Below, one piece after another: positions 8,735 through 18,700 of a stretch of DNA of 64,000 nucleotides (within the stretch, counting starts at the first letter, position 1; each line of letters begins with the position of its first letter). Source of the stretch: Algoriphagus litoralis (GTDB taxonomy: Bacteria > Bacteroidota > Bacteroidia > Cytophagales > Cyclobacteriaceae); NCBI RefSeq assembly GCF_003259255.1, contig NZ_QGOL01000020.1, positions 1 through 64,000 of the forward strand. The letters are read 5' to 3'. The notes beneath the pieces are model-generated. The model was not told the origin of the DNA, ran no database searches, and saw only the letters and a list, made by a program, of their open reading frames with translations. The position numbers and the translations under genes are program-made.

Positions 8735-10155
8735 TCCTTTCTGCTTTTAAATTGATTCAGATAGTCACTTTTCTGCGTAGCCACACCATAAAAATCACAC
8801 ACCCTTTTAATGTATCGTTCAATCACGGAGTTTTTTAAATTACCTTTATCGTTCAAAAACTTTTTATTCCAGTAAACGTCATCAATCGGTTTTGCTCCTT
8901 TAATGAAGCCAAAAATCTCATTGGGCAAATAGGCATTAATGATTAAATCAATAAGGTTCAGTTCTGCATGTTTTAAACTGTTCTTGATTGCTTCGTGTCT
9001 TACATAGTATTTTTCTAACCGCATACTTCCTAAGTAGTAATCAAAATACTGAATGGCTTCAAACAGTTTTTCTTCTCCAAAATTATCATAAAAGGCTACC
9101 AAACACATTTGCATGTAATACCGCAAATACTCAGACATGTCGCTTGTATAAATGGCATTGTAGAAATTTACTGAATCTTGTAAAGCCTTTGTTTTCTTGA
9201 CACTTTCATTAAAGAACAAATCAAAAATAGAGTGGTATTTTTCGGTAAAATCAAAAAAGTTTTGCCCTTTATAAATCGGCTGTCTGATGGCGAAAGGATA
9301 TTCAATGATGGAAATTGGCTTTTCTCTGGAGATAAAGTTTAGCCCATCATCGTTGACTTCTATTTCCTGAAATCGCATATTGTTTCTGTTGGGAAACAGT
9401 CGGAAGTTTTCATCATTGCCAGATTTGTAAGTATTTTTTTGGAACTCTCTTAACACATTTTTTTCATTGGGATATGGAAATGTAGTTTGACCCCTCCATT
9501 TTCTCACTTTAAAAAGAATCTCATTAAACAAATGCTTTAAATCGAGTAAATGGTTGTCTTGCTTTTTAGCTTTGAATGTGATGGCTTCCCAATCTTTTGC
9601 TCGTTTGGCTTGCAATGGCTCAGGTAATGCTCTTAAATGATAAGCTTTTAAGTAGTCGTCAACCCCCAAACTTACCCCTCGGTTGTTTTGAGAGTCAAAA
9701 AAAGAAAAAGCGTGGTCTTGGTTGTCGCTTATAATTATGGAAAAATCCAGTTTACTAAAAATGTCTGCTTCGTTGAATTGTTGCAGTTGTTCTTTTTTAC
9801 TGTTTAAAAAATTGAAATTATTAGCAATGTTGTAAGCGGAAATCATTTGATTATAAACCAAATCCTGACCGCTTAAAAACTCTTTTTTTATGGTATGATA
9901 TATTAAAGCTAAGGTTGTTAATCGTTGTTGTCCATCAATAATTTCATAACCCTTTTTTTCTTTATCATAAAAAAGTAGTAAAGTACCCATATAGTAGGAA
10001 TGGGTTGGTTCTTTTTGCAGATATTCTCCCCAATCAGCAAGTAACTCTTCAACCTTCTCCTTATCCCAGGTATAGGCACGCTGATAATTAGGCACAACCA
10101 TATTGGGATACTTTTGATAAATATCATAGAAGCCACATGTGCTTACCTCCATCAT
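8722..10155 (-). CDS. DUF262 protein without nuclease domain
   Basis: A 477-residue protein with the DUF262 signature: VPNYQRAYTW (21-30), IDGQQRLTT (73-81), and FDSQNNRGVSLGVDDYLK (153-170). The C-terminal part has none of the DUF1524/HNH motifs seen in its downstream neighbour, so it looks like the GmrS-like NTPase half alone. It overlaps hsdS by 4 nt (ATGA) and the following gene by 13 nt, implying coupled translation and joint function. It could act as a sensor or partner of the DUF262-DUF1524 protein (inference). Confidence 0.85.
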   Translation of the reverse strand: MMEVSTCGFYDIYQKYPNMVVPNYQRAYTWDKEKVEELLADWGEYLQKEPTHSYYMGTLLLFYDKEKKGYEIIDGQQRLTTLALIYHTIKKEFLSGQDLVYNQMISAYNIANNFNFLNSKKEQLQQFNEADIFSKLDFSIIISDNQDHAFSFFDSQNNRGVSLGVDDYLKAYHLRALPEPLQAKRAKDWEAITFKAKKQDNHLLDLKHLFNEILFKVRKWRGQTTFPYPNEKNVLREFQKNTYKSGNDENFRLFPNRNNMRFQEIEVNDDGLNFISREKPISIIEYPFAIRQPIYKGQNFFDFTEKYHSIFDLFFNESVKKTKALQDSVNFYNAIYTSDMSEYLRYYMQMCLVAFYDNFGEEKLFEAIQYFDYYLGSMRLEKYYVRHEAIKNSLKHAELNLIDLIINAYLPNEIFGFIKGAKPIDDVYWNKKFLNDKGNLKNSVIERYIKRVCDFYGVATQKSDYLNQFKSRKEWIR

Positions 10156-11558
10156 AAATCCTCACTTTGTATTTCATATTCCTCCCCATCCTCAGCCACC
10201 ATACTGATTTCTTCTTCTATCTGGTAATAGGGTTCTTCTTCCGATATCTCAGTCACTTCATATCCTCTCACATCAATTTTCCCTGTTACCGCTTCGGCTA
10301 TCAAAGCAGTTTTGTATTCTTCGGTTAAAGCCAATTCCGTTTCTATTTTGAAAATGGTGGTGTTGATGATGGCGGTTTCTTTTTCGATGAAGGAAACGAT
10401 TTGTTGTTGTTCATCCTTTTTGGGGTAAACGAAAATGATGTCTTTCGTTTTACTTTGATTAAGTATAGGCAAAGTTGTAAAATCAGCGAGTAAATCAATT
10501 TGATACTTCTGTGTCTTTAAAAAATAATATGCATAAAGTGGCTCGATTAAATTATTAAATATCAAGGCGTTTATTTGTTGATTGCAAGAAGATTCATCAA
10601 AGCAAATACCTATTTTACCAATTGTACCCCCAATTCCAATCATAAAAACTGTTTTTTCGGGGAAAAGAGAGATTTGAGAATCACTAATTGCTAATTCATT
10701 AATTTTTCTATTCGAGTCATTTAAAATCCCATCGTTTCCAAAATCCCCTGGTGTGAACCAGTCAACTGTCCCATTTTCAAAAAAATCAACTAATGAAGAT
10801 TCAATTTTAGGTGTTTTGCCTGTTTTTACTTTAGCCACATACTTCAACTTCCTAACCGCCCAATGCTCCGGAATTTCACCCAACCACTCAATGCCACTAT
10901 CTTTCATCTTAGCATTTGGGTCTAAGCCTTTGGTAACGGCTTGGTTGATGATTGCGGCTTTTTGCTCGTTGAGTAGTTTTATCAGTTGCTTTTTCTTTTG
11001 GATAAAGCGGTTGATTTTTGCCAGTTTGTAATCTAAAAAGCGGGCAATGAGGGTTTGTTCTTCTTTGGGGGGAATTAAAACTGTTTCTCTTCCAAACTCT
11101 TTAAATGCTAATGATTGTCTAACTCCACCGCCTAAATTGTAGAAGTATTTTATTTTGTCTAAAAAATGAAGTTGGTAATAAAAGTACTTAGAATGAATGT
11201 CAGCCTTTGGTGCAAGACCTATGTATGCACTCGTGATAATTCCTCTTTCTTCAACATATCCAACACGCAATGATTTTTTGTCATTTTGTAAATCGGTAAA
11301 TCGCAAAACAATAAAACCTTCATCAATTATTTGATAACCTTCAAATGATGCTGGCACTAATCCAGTGGCGTTATCAATGTCTTTTCGTTTTAATTTTCCG
11401 TAACTAAGTGAAAGCAAATTTCTTTCAACAAGACCAATATTTTTGTTCTTATTGTCAGCAAACAACATACGTAATTCAGTTTCCTGCCAATGGCTAGGAA
11501 TTTCATTTTGCCAAAGTGTTTTTGATGATATGTAGGAAGAATATCTTGAATTTGCCAT
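10152..11558 (-). CDS. hsdS: Type I restriction specificity subunit S
   Basis: A 468-residue DNA-recognition subunit. It has two target-recognition halves (about 20-165 and 225-400), each opening with the family pattern (WQNEIPSHWQETEL; GIEWLGEIPEHWAVRKL) and each followed by a coiled-coil spacer (about 166-212 with the QKAAIINQAVTKGLDP end, and about 400-442 with KTALIAEAVTGKIDVRG). The two recognition halves are unlike each other, so a bipartite asymmetric target is expected. Its ATG overlaps the hsdM stop by 1 nt. The extra acidic tail after residue 442 is unusual but not unique. Confidence 0.93.
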   Translation of the reverse strand: MANSRYSSYISSKTLWQNEIPSHWQETELRMLFADNKNKNIGLVERNLLSLSYGKLKRKDIDNATGLVPASFEGYQIIDEGFIVLRFTDLQNDKKSLRVGYVEERGIITSAYIGLAPKADIHSKYFYYQLHFLDKIKYFYNLGGGVRQSLAFKEFGRETVLIPPKEEQTLIARFLDYKLAKINRFIQKKKQLIKLLNEQKAAIINQAVTKGLDPNAKMKDSGIEWLGEIPEHWAVRKLKYVAKVKTGKTPKIESSLVDFFENGTVDWFTPGDFGNDGILNDSNRKINELAISDSQISLFPEKTVFMIGIGGTIGKIGICFDESSCNQQINALIFNNLIEPLYAYYFLKTQKYQIDLLADFTTLPILNQSKTKDIIFVYPKKDEQQQIVSFIEKETAIINTTIFKIETELALTEEYKTALIAEAVTGKIDVRGYEVTEISEEEPYYQIEEEISMVAEDGEEYEIQSEDL

Positions 11559-13366
11559 TACGAAACAATTTCATTTAACAATCCATCTGTTTCTTTTTCC
11601 AATTGCATAATATCATTTTCAATATCGGAAAGGTCTCTCAATGGTTCGTGTTTGTAGAAATACTTTGTGAATGAAATTTCATAACCCACTTTCATCTTTG
11701 TCTTGTCATACCAAGCATCAGGGGCAAAAGGCAAAACTTCTCTTTTGAAATATTCTGCAATGCTTTCTTTCATTGGTACTTTCTCATAATCTTTCAATTC
11801 ACTATCGGATTTTGGATTGCCTTTTGAATCCTTAATTATTTTTCCTTTTTCATCTCTTTCAGGTAGGTGTACGGTGATTTGATAAAACCCAAAATCTTCA
11901 TTTTCAAAGATCATACTGTACTCGTTCTCTTCAAATGCAAAGTATAGTTCTTGGATTTTCAAAATATCTTGAGCTCCAAGTTCTACTCTTTTATCTCCAA
12001 GGGGCTTTCTCATATTTTTATAAAATCCTTCTGACGAAGCATTAATCAACTGCACTTTGCCTTTTCTGCGTTCTTCTTTCACATTGGTCAATAGCCAGAT
12101 GTAGGTGGTGATTCCCGTATTGTAAAACATATCATTGGGCAACTGAATGATGCATTCCAACAAATCATTTTCTAGTATGTATTGGCGAATACCGCTTTCG
12201 CTACTGCCTGCATCTCCAGTAAACAAAGCCGAACCATTGTGTACGGAAGCAATACGGCTACCGCCATCCTTGGGGTCTTTCATTTTGGAAAGCATATGGA
12301 GCATAAACATCAACTGTCCGTCATTGCTTCGGGAAGTCAGGCACGTTTCTTCCAATTCGCCTTTGAAGTTTTTAATTTTCAGATTAAAACGTCTGTCTTT
12401 TATCTCCACTTTCTTGCCTGTGCCTACATTCAGGTTGTCAATGTCCTGCTTCCAAGTTGTTCCATAAGGCGGATTGGTGAGCATAAAGTTGAATTTCAAC
12501 TCAGGGTCAAAACCGTATTCGCTCAAAGTAGAACCAAACTTAATTTTATCAGGGTCTTCATTTTTGAGCAACATATCCGATTTGCAGGTGGCGTACATTT
12601 CGCCTGTATTTTCTTGTCCGTACAAGTGGAAGGTAGCCGTTGATTTGATTTCTCCTTCGGGGTCGGTGGCAAAAAGTTTGGATTGCGTGAGCATAGCACC
12701 CGAACCCGCACAAGGGTCATATACCAAGAAAGTACCTTTTTGGATTTTGTCTTTTACAGGCAAATACACCAAATGGGTCATCAACTCAATGATTTCCCTA
12801 GGTGTAAAATGTCTCCCTGCGGCTGCATTGGTTTTTTCATTAAACCTGCGAATCAAGTCCTCAAACATATAGCCCATTGCCATTGGCGAAATTTTGTCGG
12901 GGCTTAGTTCTACTTTAGGGTTACAGAATTTTTCAATCAATGAAAAAGTAATGCCTGTTTCTTCAAAGGTCTTTAACTGATTTCGGAACTTGAACTTGGT
13001 TATGATGTCCTGCACATTTTCTGAAAAGCCGTTGAGATAATCCAGAAAGTTAGTATCAATGTTCTTGGGGTCAGCCAAGAGTTTTTTCATTGTAAAAGGC
13101 GAAGTATTGTAAAACGCCAAACCACTTCCGTGCAATTCGCTGGTTAATAGTCCAGAAACATTATCAATCTTGCTTTTAAACTCGTTGTGTGTTTTCAACA
13201 CCTTGTCTTTGGTCGGTTCCAATGCCAAGTCCAAACGCCTTAAAACCGTCATTGGTAGGATTACATCCTGATACTGATTTTCAAGAAATTTATTGATCAA
13301 TACATCATCCGCAACTGTCCAAATGAAGTTGATGATAGATTGTAGATTTTGTGTGTTTAAGTTCAT
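11558..13366 (-). CDS. hsdM: Type I restriction-modification, DNA adenine methyltransferase subunit M
   Basis: A 602-residue N6-adenine methyltransferase, first gene of the operon. The N-terminal HsdM domain covers about 8-150. The SAM-binding motif I is DPCAGSGAML (217-226) and the catalytic motif IV is NPPY (298-301). Residues FTPREIIELM (187-196) match the conserved segment before motif I. With HsdS it protects host DNA; with HsdR it restricts. The region is visibly more AT-rich than the flanking efflux and housekeeping genes, which fits horizontal acquisition. Confidence 0.95.
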   Translation of the reverse strand: MNLNTQNLQSIINFIWTVADDVLINKFLENQYQDVILPMTVLRRLDLALEPTKDKVLKTHNEFKSKIDNVSGLLTSELHGSGLAFYNTSPFTMKKLLADPKNIDTNFLDYLNGFSENVQDIITKFKFRNQLKTFEETGITFSLIEKFCNPKVELSPDKISPMAMGYMFEDLIRRFNEKTNAAAGRHFTPREIIELMTHLVYLPVKDKIQKGTFLVYDPCAGSGAMLTQSKLFATDPEGEIKSTATFHLYGQENTGEMYATCKSDMLLKNEDPDKIKFGSTLSEYGFDPELKFNFMLTNPPYGTTWKQDIDNLNVGTGKKVEIKDRRFNLKIKNFKGELEETCLTSRSNDGQLMFMLHMLSKMKDPKDGGSRIASVHNGSALFTGDAGSSESGIRQYILENDLLECIIQLPNDMFYNTGITTYIWLLTNVKEERRKGKVQLINASSEGFYKNMRKPLGDKRVELGAQDILKIQELYFAFEENEYSMIFENEDFGFYQITVHLPERDEKGKIIKDSKGNPKSDSELKDYEKVPMKESIAEYFKREVLPFAPDAWYDKTKMKVGYEISFTKYFYKHEPLRDLSDIENDIMQLEKETDGLLNEIVS

Positions 13367-13651
13367 TTATCTGTTGTCTGTTCATTAAATATTAGTTGAC
13401 CAAATTAAGTTTTTTAACCCAATGATTGTCACAGGTGCGTTGGTAAAATTGACTCTTTTGGTTTTTTGATTAGGCTCGGCGTGTTGGCAAAAATCAAATG
13501 TGCATGAATGTGCAGTCGGCTTTCTAGAATTGGGCACAACTCATTTATTCATACACCTTATTGTTTACCCATCAGCCTGTTTTGACTGTATTTCTGCACC
13601 TTGCTGCCTGATTTTTCTTTTCTCAATAACGGCCTAAATCCTTCTTCTTAC

Positions 13652-13671
13652 AATACCCAGTACTGGGTATT
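13652..13671. promoter_or_regulatory. Perfect 20-bp palindrome, possible operator
   Basis: AATACCCAGTACTGGGTATT is perfectly self-complementary over 20 bp with no spacer, the form of a homodimer binding site. It lies about 285 bp upstream of hsdM and is not part of any of the surrounding repeats. No adjacent regulator gene is evident. Confidence 0.45.
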
Positions 13672-14104
13672 TTTGAGGTTTTTGGAAGAAATACCTGAGT
13701 TTTTAGAGATTGAGTTCTGGATGTTTGGTTCTATTTACTCTGGCATTGAGGTTATGAGCTCTGACGTTAGTGTTTTTTGCTCCGATGTTGGGAGTGGTTA
13801 TTCGGAATTTCCGGACAGCTGAATACATAATCCTCCCGAAACAAGCTCGGGACAGGCTCCTAAGCCTCTTTAAGAAAGGGGGAGTTTGCCCAAGGCGATT
13901 GGTAGCCTCCAAGTTGAATTGAAGGCTTGCGCTAATCGGGTTGAATCGTGTTTTTTTAGAGGAATATGGGTTTGGAAAGCAATCCCCCTAACCCCCTTTA
14001 GAAAAGGGGGAGTTTGCCCAAGGCGATTGGTAGCCTTCAAGTTAAATTTGAGCGTTTGAGATTCCAGCTCTCTTTTTTCAATAAATCATCTTTAAAGCAA
14101 AAAG

Positions 14105-14128
14105 AGCCGAAGGGGAGATCCTTCGGCT
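14105..14128 (-). terminator. Rho-independent terminator of the efflux operon
   Basis: AGCCGAAGG and CCTTCGGCT form a 9-bp stem with a 6-nt loop; on the minus strand it is followed by CTTTTTGC. It is 250 bp beyond the stop of the outer-membrane factor gene. Confidence 0.65.
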
Positions 14129-14160
14129 TTATTTGTTATGTTCTATTAGGCTTCGACTTC

Positions 14161-14357
14161 GCTCAGCCTGACAGTGCTCAGCCTGACACTGTGCTCAGCC
14201 TGACAAAAGGCTTTGACTTCAATGATAGGCTTCGTATACGCTACTCCCGTAGCTCCAGTGCTCAGCCTGACAAATCTCCTATCATCCTACATCCCTCATC
14301 CCACATCGGACATTCGGCTTCGACTTCGCTCAGCCTGACACTGTGCTCAGCCTGACA
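14161..14357. repeat. Six dispersed GCTCAGCCTGACA copies
   Basis: The 13-mer GCTCAGCCTGACA occurs at 14161, 14176, 14193, 14260, 14328 and 14345, some preceded by CTTCGACTTC. Spacings are 15, 17, 67, 68 and 17, so pairs of copies recur about every 68-84 bp. It directly abuts the end of the efflux operon. Confidence 0.8.
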
Positions 14358-14378
14358 TAATCCTCAACTTGACAGTGC

Positions 14379-15767
14379 TTACCATCCACCGCCGAGGGCC
14401 TTGTACAGGCGCACGGAGGCGATTAGCTGGTTTTCCAGGGCCAGGGACTTTTCAAATTCGGAGTAATACAGGTTCCGCTCGGCATCCAGCACCTGAAGGA
14501 ATGAGGTGTATCCGTTGTCATAGAGTGCTTTGGAGAGCAGTAGGGACTTTTCCGTGGCTTTAACCTGTACGGTTCTCGCCTCGTATTCATTGCTGAAGGT
14601 TCGGATCTCCGCCAGGGAGTTTTCCACCTCGGCAAAAGCTTCGAGTATTGTCTGCTCATACTGATAGGCAAACTGTTTAGCGCGAGCCCGCTCCACTTCG
14701 ACCCGCCGCTTATTCTGTCCAAACTGGAATACCGGTGCGACCAGTTGTCCGGTGACCGAACCCAAGACGGCGTTGGGAGAGAAGAGCTTGGAAATATCCG
14801 GGCTGGCCACACCCAAAAATCCGGTCAGGCTTAGGCTCGGAAAGCGCAAGGCTACTGCCACGCCGATTCGCTCGGTCTGGGCAATCAGCTGCTGCTCCGC
14901 ACCGACGATATCGGGTCTTCGCACTAGGAGTTCGGAAGGAAGTCCGCTTGGAATCTCCAGCGGTACCTGCTGCTGATCATTCTGCAATCCCCTGATGATA
15001 GGGGAGTAGGGCTTGCCGGAGAGGATGTTGATCGCATTTTCCACGGCGATGATCCCACGCTCCAGACTGAAAAGTTGGGCTTTGGAATCGGCAGCGATCT
15101 GCTCAGCCTGCAGCTTGTCCAGTTCGGAGACTTCCCCCATTTCGAATCGCAGATTGATGATCCGCAGGTATTCTTCCCGGGTTTCGTAAGTGCGTTGGGT
15201 GATCTGGTAGCGCTCGTCCAGTCCTCTCAGGTTGAAGTAGAGTTCGGCGATCTGCGCGACCAAGCTGATGTAGATGGATTTGCGGTTTTCCTCTGTCGCT
15301 AAGAGTTCTGCATAAGCGGCTCTATTGGCATGGCGAAGTTTTCCCCAGATGTCGATCTCCCAGGAGATATTTCCCAAGACGGAATAGGCATTGGCATTGA
15401 AGGCTACGCCAGCCTGCTCGGCTTCGGATTTGAATCGTGAGGACTTACCTGCTGCTGCCACACCGAAGGTTGGACCTAGGTTGGCTTTATTGTAGCCCAA
15501 GACGGCCTGTGCTTCTTCCACCCGGGCGATGGCCGTGAGGAGGTTCAGGTTGGAGTCAAGGGCATAGCGGATCAGGGACTGCAGTTCCGGATCTTGGTAG
15601 ACATCCCACCACTTCAGATTGGTGATGGAATCGGGGGAGGTCATCGCAAAGGTGTAGCCTACGGGAGTTTTGGACTCCACCGCTTCAGGACGTGCATACT
15701 TGGGTCCTACAGCACAGCCGCTTAGAACCAACAGAAAAACGAATGGCAGGATCAGATTCTTTTCCAT
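14379..15767 (-). CDS. RND efflux outer-membrane factor (OprM/NodT family lipoprotein)
   Basis: A 462-residue TolC-like outer-membrane channel. The signal peptide ends in a lipobox LSGC (Cys18), followed by the family hallmark VGPKYARPE. Two OEP repeats with long coiled-coil helices follow (about 60-250 and 265-455), including the VPLEIPSGLPSELLVRRPDI segment between them. It is the last gene of the operon, starting 1 nt after the RND pump stop, so translation is coupled. With the adaptor and pump it completes a trans-envelope exporter of toxic compounds. Confidence 0.93.
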   Translation of the reverse strand: MEKNLILPFVFLLVLSGCAVGPKYARPEAVESKTPVGYTFAMTSPDSITNLKWWDVYQDPELQSLIRYALDSNLNLLTAIARVEEAQAVLGYNKANLGPTFGVAAAGKSSRFKSEAEQAGVAFNANAYSVLGNISWEIDIWGKLRHANRAAYAELLATEENRKSIYISLVAQIAELYFNLRGLDERYQITQRTYETREEYLRIINLRFEMGEVSELDKLQAEQIAADSKAQLFSLERGIIAVENAINILSGKPYSPIIRGLQNDQQQVPLEIPSGLPSELLVRRPDIVGAEQQLIAQTERIGVAVALRFPSLSLTGFLGVASPDISKLFSPNAVLGSVTGQLVAPVFQFGQNKRRVEVERARAKQFAYQYEQTILEAFAEVENSLAEIRTFSNEYEARTVQVKATEKSLLLSKALYDNGYTSFLQVLDAERNLYYSEFEKSLALENQLIASVRLYKALGGGW

Positions 15768-15768
15768 A

Positions 15769-18700
15769 TCAATGTGTCGGTTCGGTAGGTGAAACAGCAG
15801 AAGAAGCAGGAGGCGTGTGTTTTTTGTTTTTTCCTCCGATGCTTTCGATCAGGACATAAAGTCCGGGAACCACAATCACCCCGATGATGGTTGCGATCAG
15901 GGTTCCGCTGAAGACAGCCATTCCCATAACCTTTCGGGCTTCGGCACCTGCACCGGAAGCGGTCAGTAGGGGCACTACGCCAAGCATAAAGGCGAAGGAA
16001 GTCATCAGGATCGGTCGAAGGCGAAGTTTGGCCGATTCCATGGCGGCCTCGTAGAGGCTTTTGCCTTGCTCCTCATGCAGCATCTTGGCAAATTCCACGA
16101 TGAGGATCGCGTTTTTGGCCGTCAGGCCGATGAGCATCACGAGTCCGATCTGCGCAAAGACATTGTTTACATAGCTGGGGCTCCAAAGTCCTCCGAGCCA
16201 TAGTCCCAGAAATGCACCGAATATCGCGGCTGGCACTCCCAGTAGCACGCTGAAAGGCAGGGTCCAACTTTCATATTGCGCAGCTAGGATCAGGAATACA
16301 AAGACCAAAGCCATCAGGAACATGGTGCTTCCGGTACCTTCGGCGGCTTTTTCCTGGTAGGACATGTTGCTCCAAGCATAGCCGATTTCTTTTGGCATAG
16401 TTGCGGCCACCTCTTCGAGGGCTTTAAGTGCTTGCGCTGAGCTGTAGCCTTCTTTTGGCGTACCGGAGATTTCCGCGGAGCGGTACATATTGAATCGGTT
16501 GGTGTAGGAAGGTCCCACGATATCCTCTACTGAGGTGATCGTATTCAGCGGGATGATTTCCCCGGATTTACTTCGGACATTAAACTTGGCGAGGTCATCC
16601 GGTCCGAGTCGGTTTTTGCCTTCCGCCTGGATAAACACCTTGTACTGCCGTCCGAATCGGTTGAAGTCGTTGACATAGGCACTACCGAGATAGGTGGAGA
16701 TCGTGCTGGTCACCTCACTGAGGTCAATGCCGAGTTTTTCCACTTTGTCGTAGTCGATCAGGATTTTCTTCTGGGGTACATTGGAGCGGAAAAGCGTGAA
16801 GACATTGCCGATTTCAGGGCGTTTTCTGGCCTCTGCCATAAAGATCTTGGCCTGCTGATCGAGGTATTCCGGGGTATTGCCGGAGCGATCCTGCAGCTGC
16901 ATGGTAAAACCTGCCGAGGTGCCGAGACCTTCGATCGGAGGGGGACCAAAAGCCATGGCTGTGGCTTCGGTGACTATGCTGCGAAAGGCAATGTTGGTTT
17001 CGAGAATAAGCTGTTTGGCAGTTTTGCTCCGCTCATCCCAAGGTTTCAGGGAAACGAAGACAAAGGCATTGTTGGGAGAAAAGGACTGATTGAGTAAGCT
17101 GAAACCCAAAACCAGGGTAGAAAACTCGATTTCCTCATGTCGGCTGAGTACGGCTTCCACTTTTTTGGCAACTTCATCCGATCGCTCGAGTGAGGAAGCA
17201 TCGGGAAGTTGGATATTGACCATAAAATAGCCCTCGTCCTCTTCGGGTACGAAACCTGCGGGTATGCCGCCATTCAGAATAAAAATCCCGCCTACGACCA
17301 CGCCGATGATGATCAGGGAGCGGATGGATTTTTTGGCTACTGCTCCGGCGATGCCGGTGTAGCCGAGAGTGAATTTGTCAAAGCCCCGGTTGAAAGCATT
17401 GAAAAAGCGCTGAAGCAGGCCATTGGATTCTTTTTTGGGTTTCAAAATGATCGCTGACAAGGCCGGGCTCAGGGTCAAGGCATTGAATGCCGAGAACAAT
17501 ACCGAAATTGCAATCGTGATCGCAAACTGCTGATATAGTCTGCCCGTGATCCCTCCTGCAAAAGCCACGGGCACGAATACCGCTGCCAGAATCAAGGCAA
17601 TCGCGACTACCGGGCCGCCCACTTCTTTCATGGCTTTCTGTGTGGCTTCCTTCGGCTTCATGCCATGCTCGATGTTGTGCATGACCGCTTCCACCACCAC
17701 GATCGCATCATCCACGACCAGACCTATGGCGAGGACTAGCCCCAGGAGAGAGAGTACATTCACTGAGAATCCCAACATCGGGAAAATGATAAAGGTACCG
17801 ATCAAGGATACCGGAACAGTCAACAGTGGGATCAGGGTCGCTCTCCAGTCCTGAAGGAAGAGGAACACGACGATGATCACCAGCGCCACTGCTTCAAATA
17901 GGGTATGGATGATCTCCTCAATACCGACAGATACAGCTCGGGTGGTGTTTAGCGCGATGTCATAGCGCAGGTCATCCGGAAAGTATTTCTGCAGATCGGC
18001 CACCGTAGTTTCGATGGATTCGGCGACTTCCAGTGCATTGGATCCGGGCATCTGGTACACCACGATGGTGGACGCTGCCTTGGTATTCAATCGGCTGGAG
18101 GCATTGTAGTTGTCGAGGCCAAGCTCGATTCGGGCGATGTCTTTCAGTCGGACGATGGATCCTCTTTCGTCTGATTTGACGATGATATTGCCAAATTCCT
18201 CCTCAGAAACCAGACGCTCCTGCAGCGTGACGGTGTAGGTGTATTCCACGCCGGGAGGGGATGGAGGCGCACCGAATTTACCACCCGGGGAGATGGCATT
18301 CTGTTTTCTCACCGCGTTGGTCACTTCATTGACCGTCATGCCCAGCTTGGTCAACAGATCCGGATCCAGCCAGATTCGCATGGAATAATCGGCCCCACCG
18401 AATAGAATCACATCACCGACACCTTTGACCCGCTTGAGCTGATCGACGATGTTGATGTTGGCGTAGTTGTTCAGAAAGGAAGCGTCGTAGGTTTGATTCG
18501 GTGACGAAAGAGACACCAGCATCAGCGGGAATACCAAGGACTTTTTGGTGGTGACGCCGAAGTTTTTCACCTCAGTAGGCATCTTGGCACTGGCCTGGGA
18601 GACCCGGTTTTGGGTCAACATATTGGCATTGTCCAGATCAGTTCCTACTTCGAAAGATACCTGTAGCGTCAGCGAACCGTCGGCTGAGTTGATGGATCGC

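Larger units (their letters stand above)
13367..14378. other. 1-kb intergenic region with repeats and palindrome
   Basis: No convincing gene. Contents: the hsdM upstream region; a perfect 20-bp palindrome (13652-13671); a 45-bp direct repeat (13876-13920 and 14003-14047, few mismatches) starting with AAGGGGGAGTTTGCCC; a G-tract element at 13981-14019; a terminator at 14105-14128; and six GCTCAGCCTGACA copies (14161-14357). The short open frames here are made of these repeats. Confidence 0.75.

Noticed and set aside
1-13366. Integrated prophage or conjugative island
   Set aside because: No integrase, phage structural or transfer genes; only repeats, regulators and the restriction operon, so at most a small defence island.
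14014-14355. 113-residue frame between hsdM and the efflux operon
   Set aside because: Made of the GCTCAGCCTGACA repeats, a terminator hairpin and a G-tract element; no protein character.
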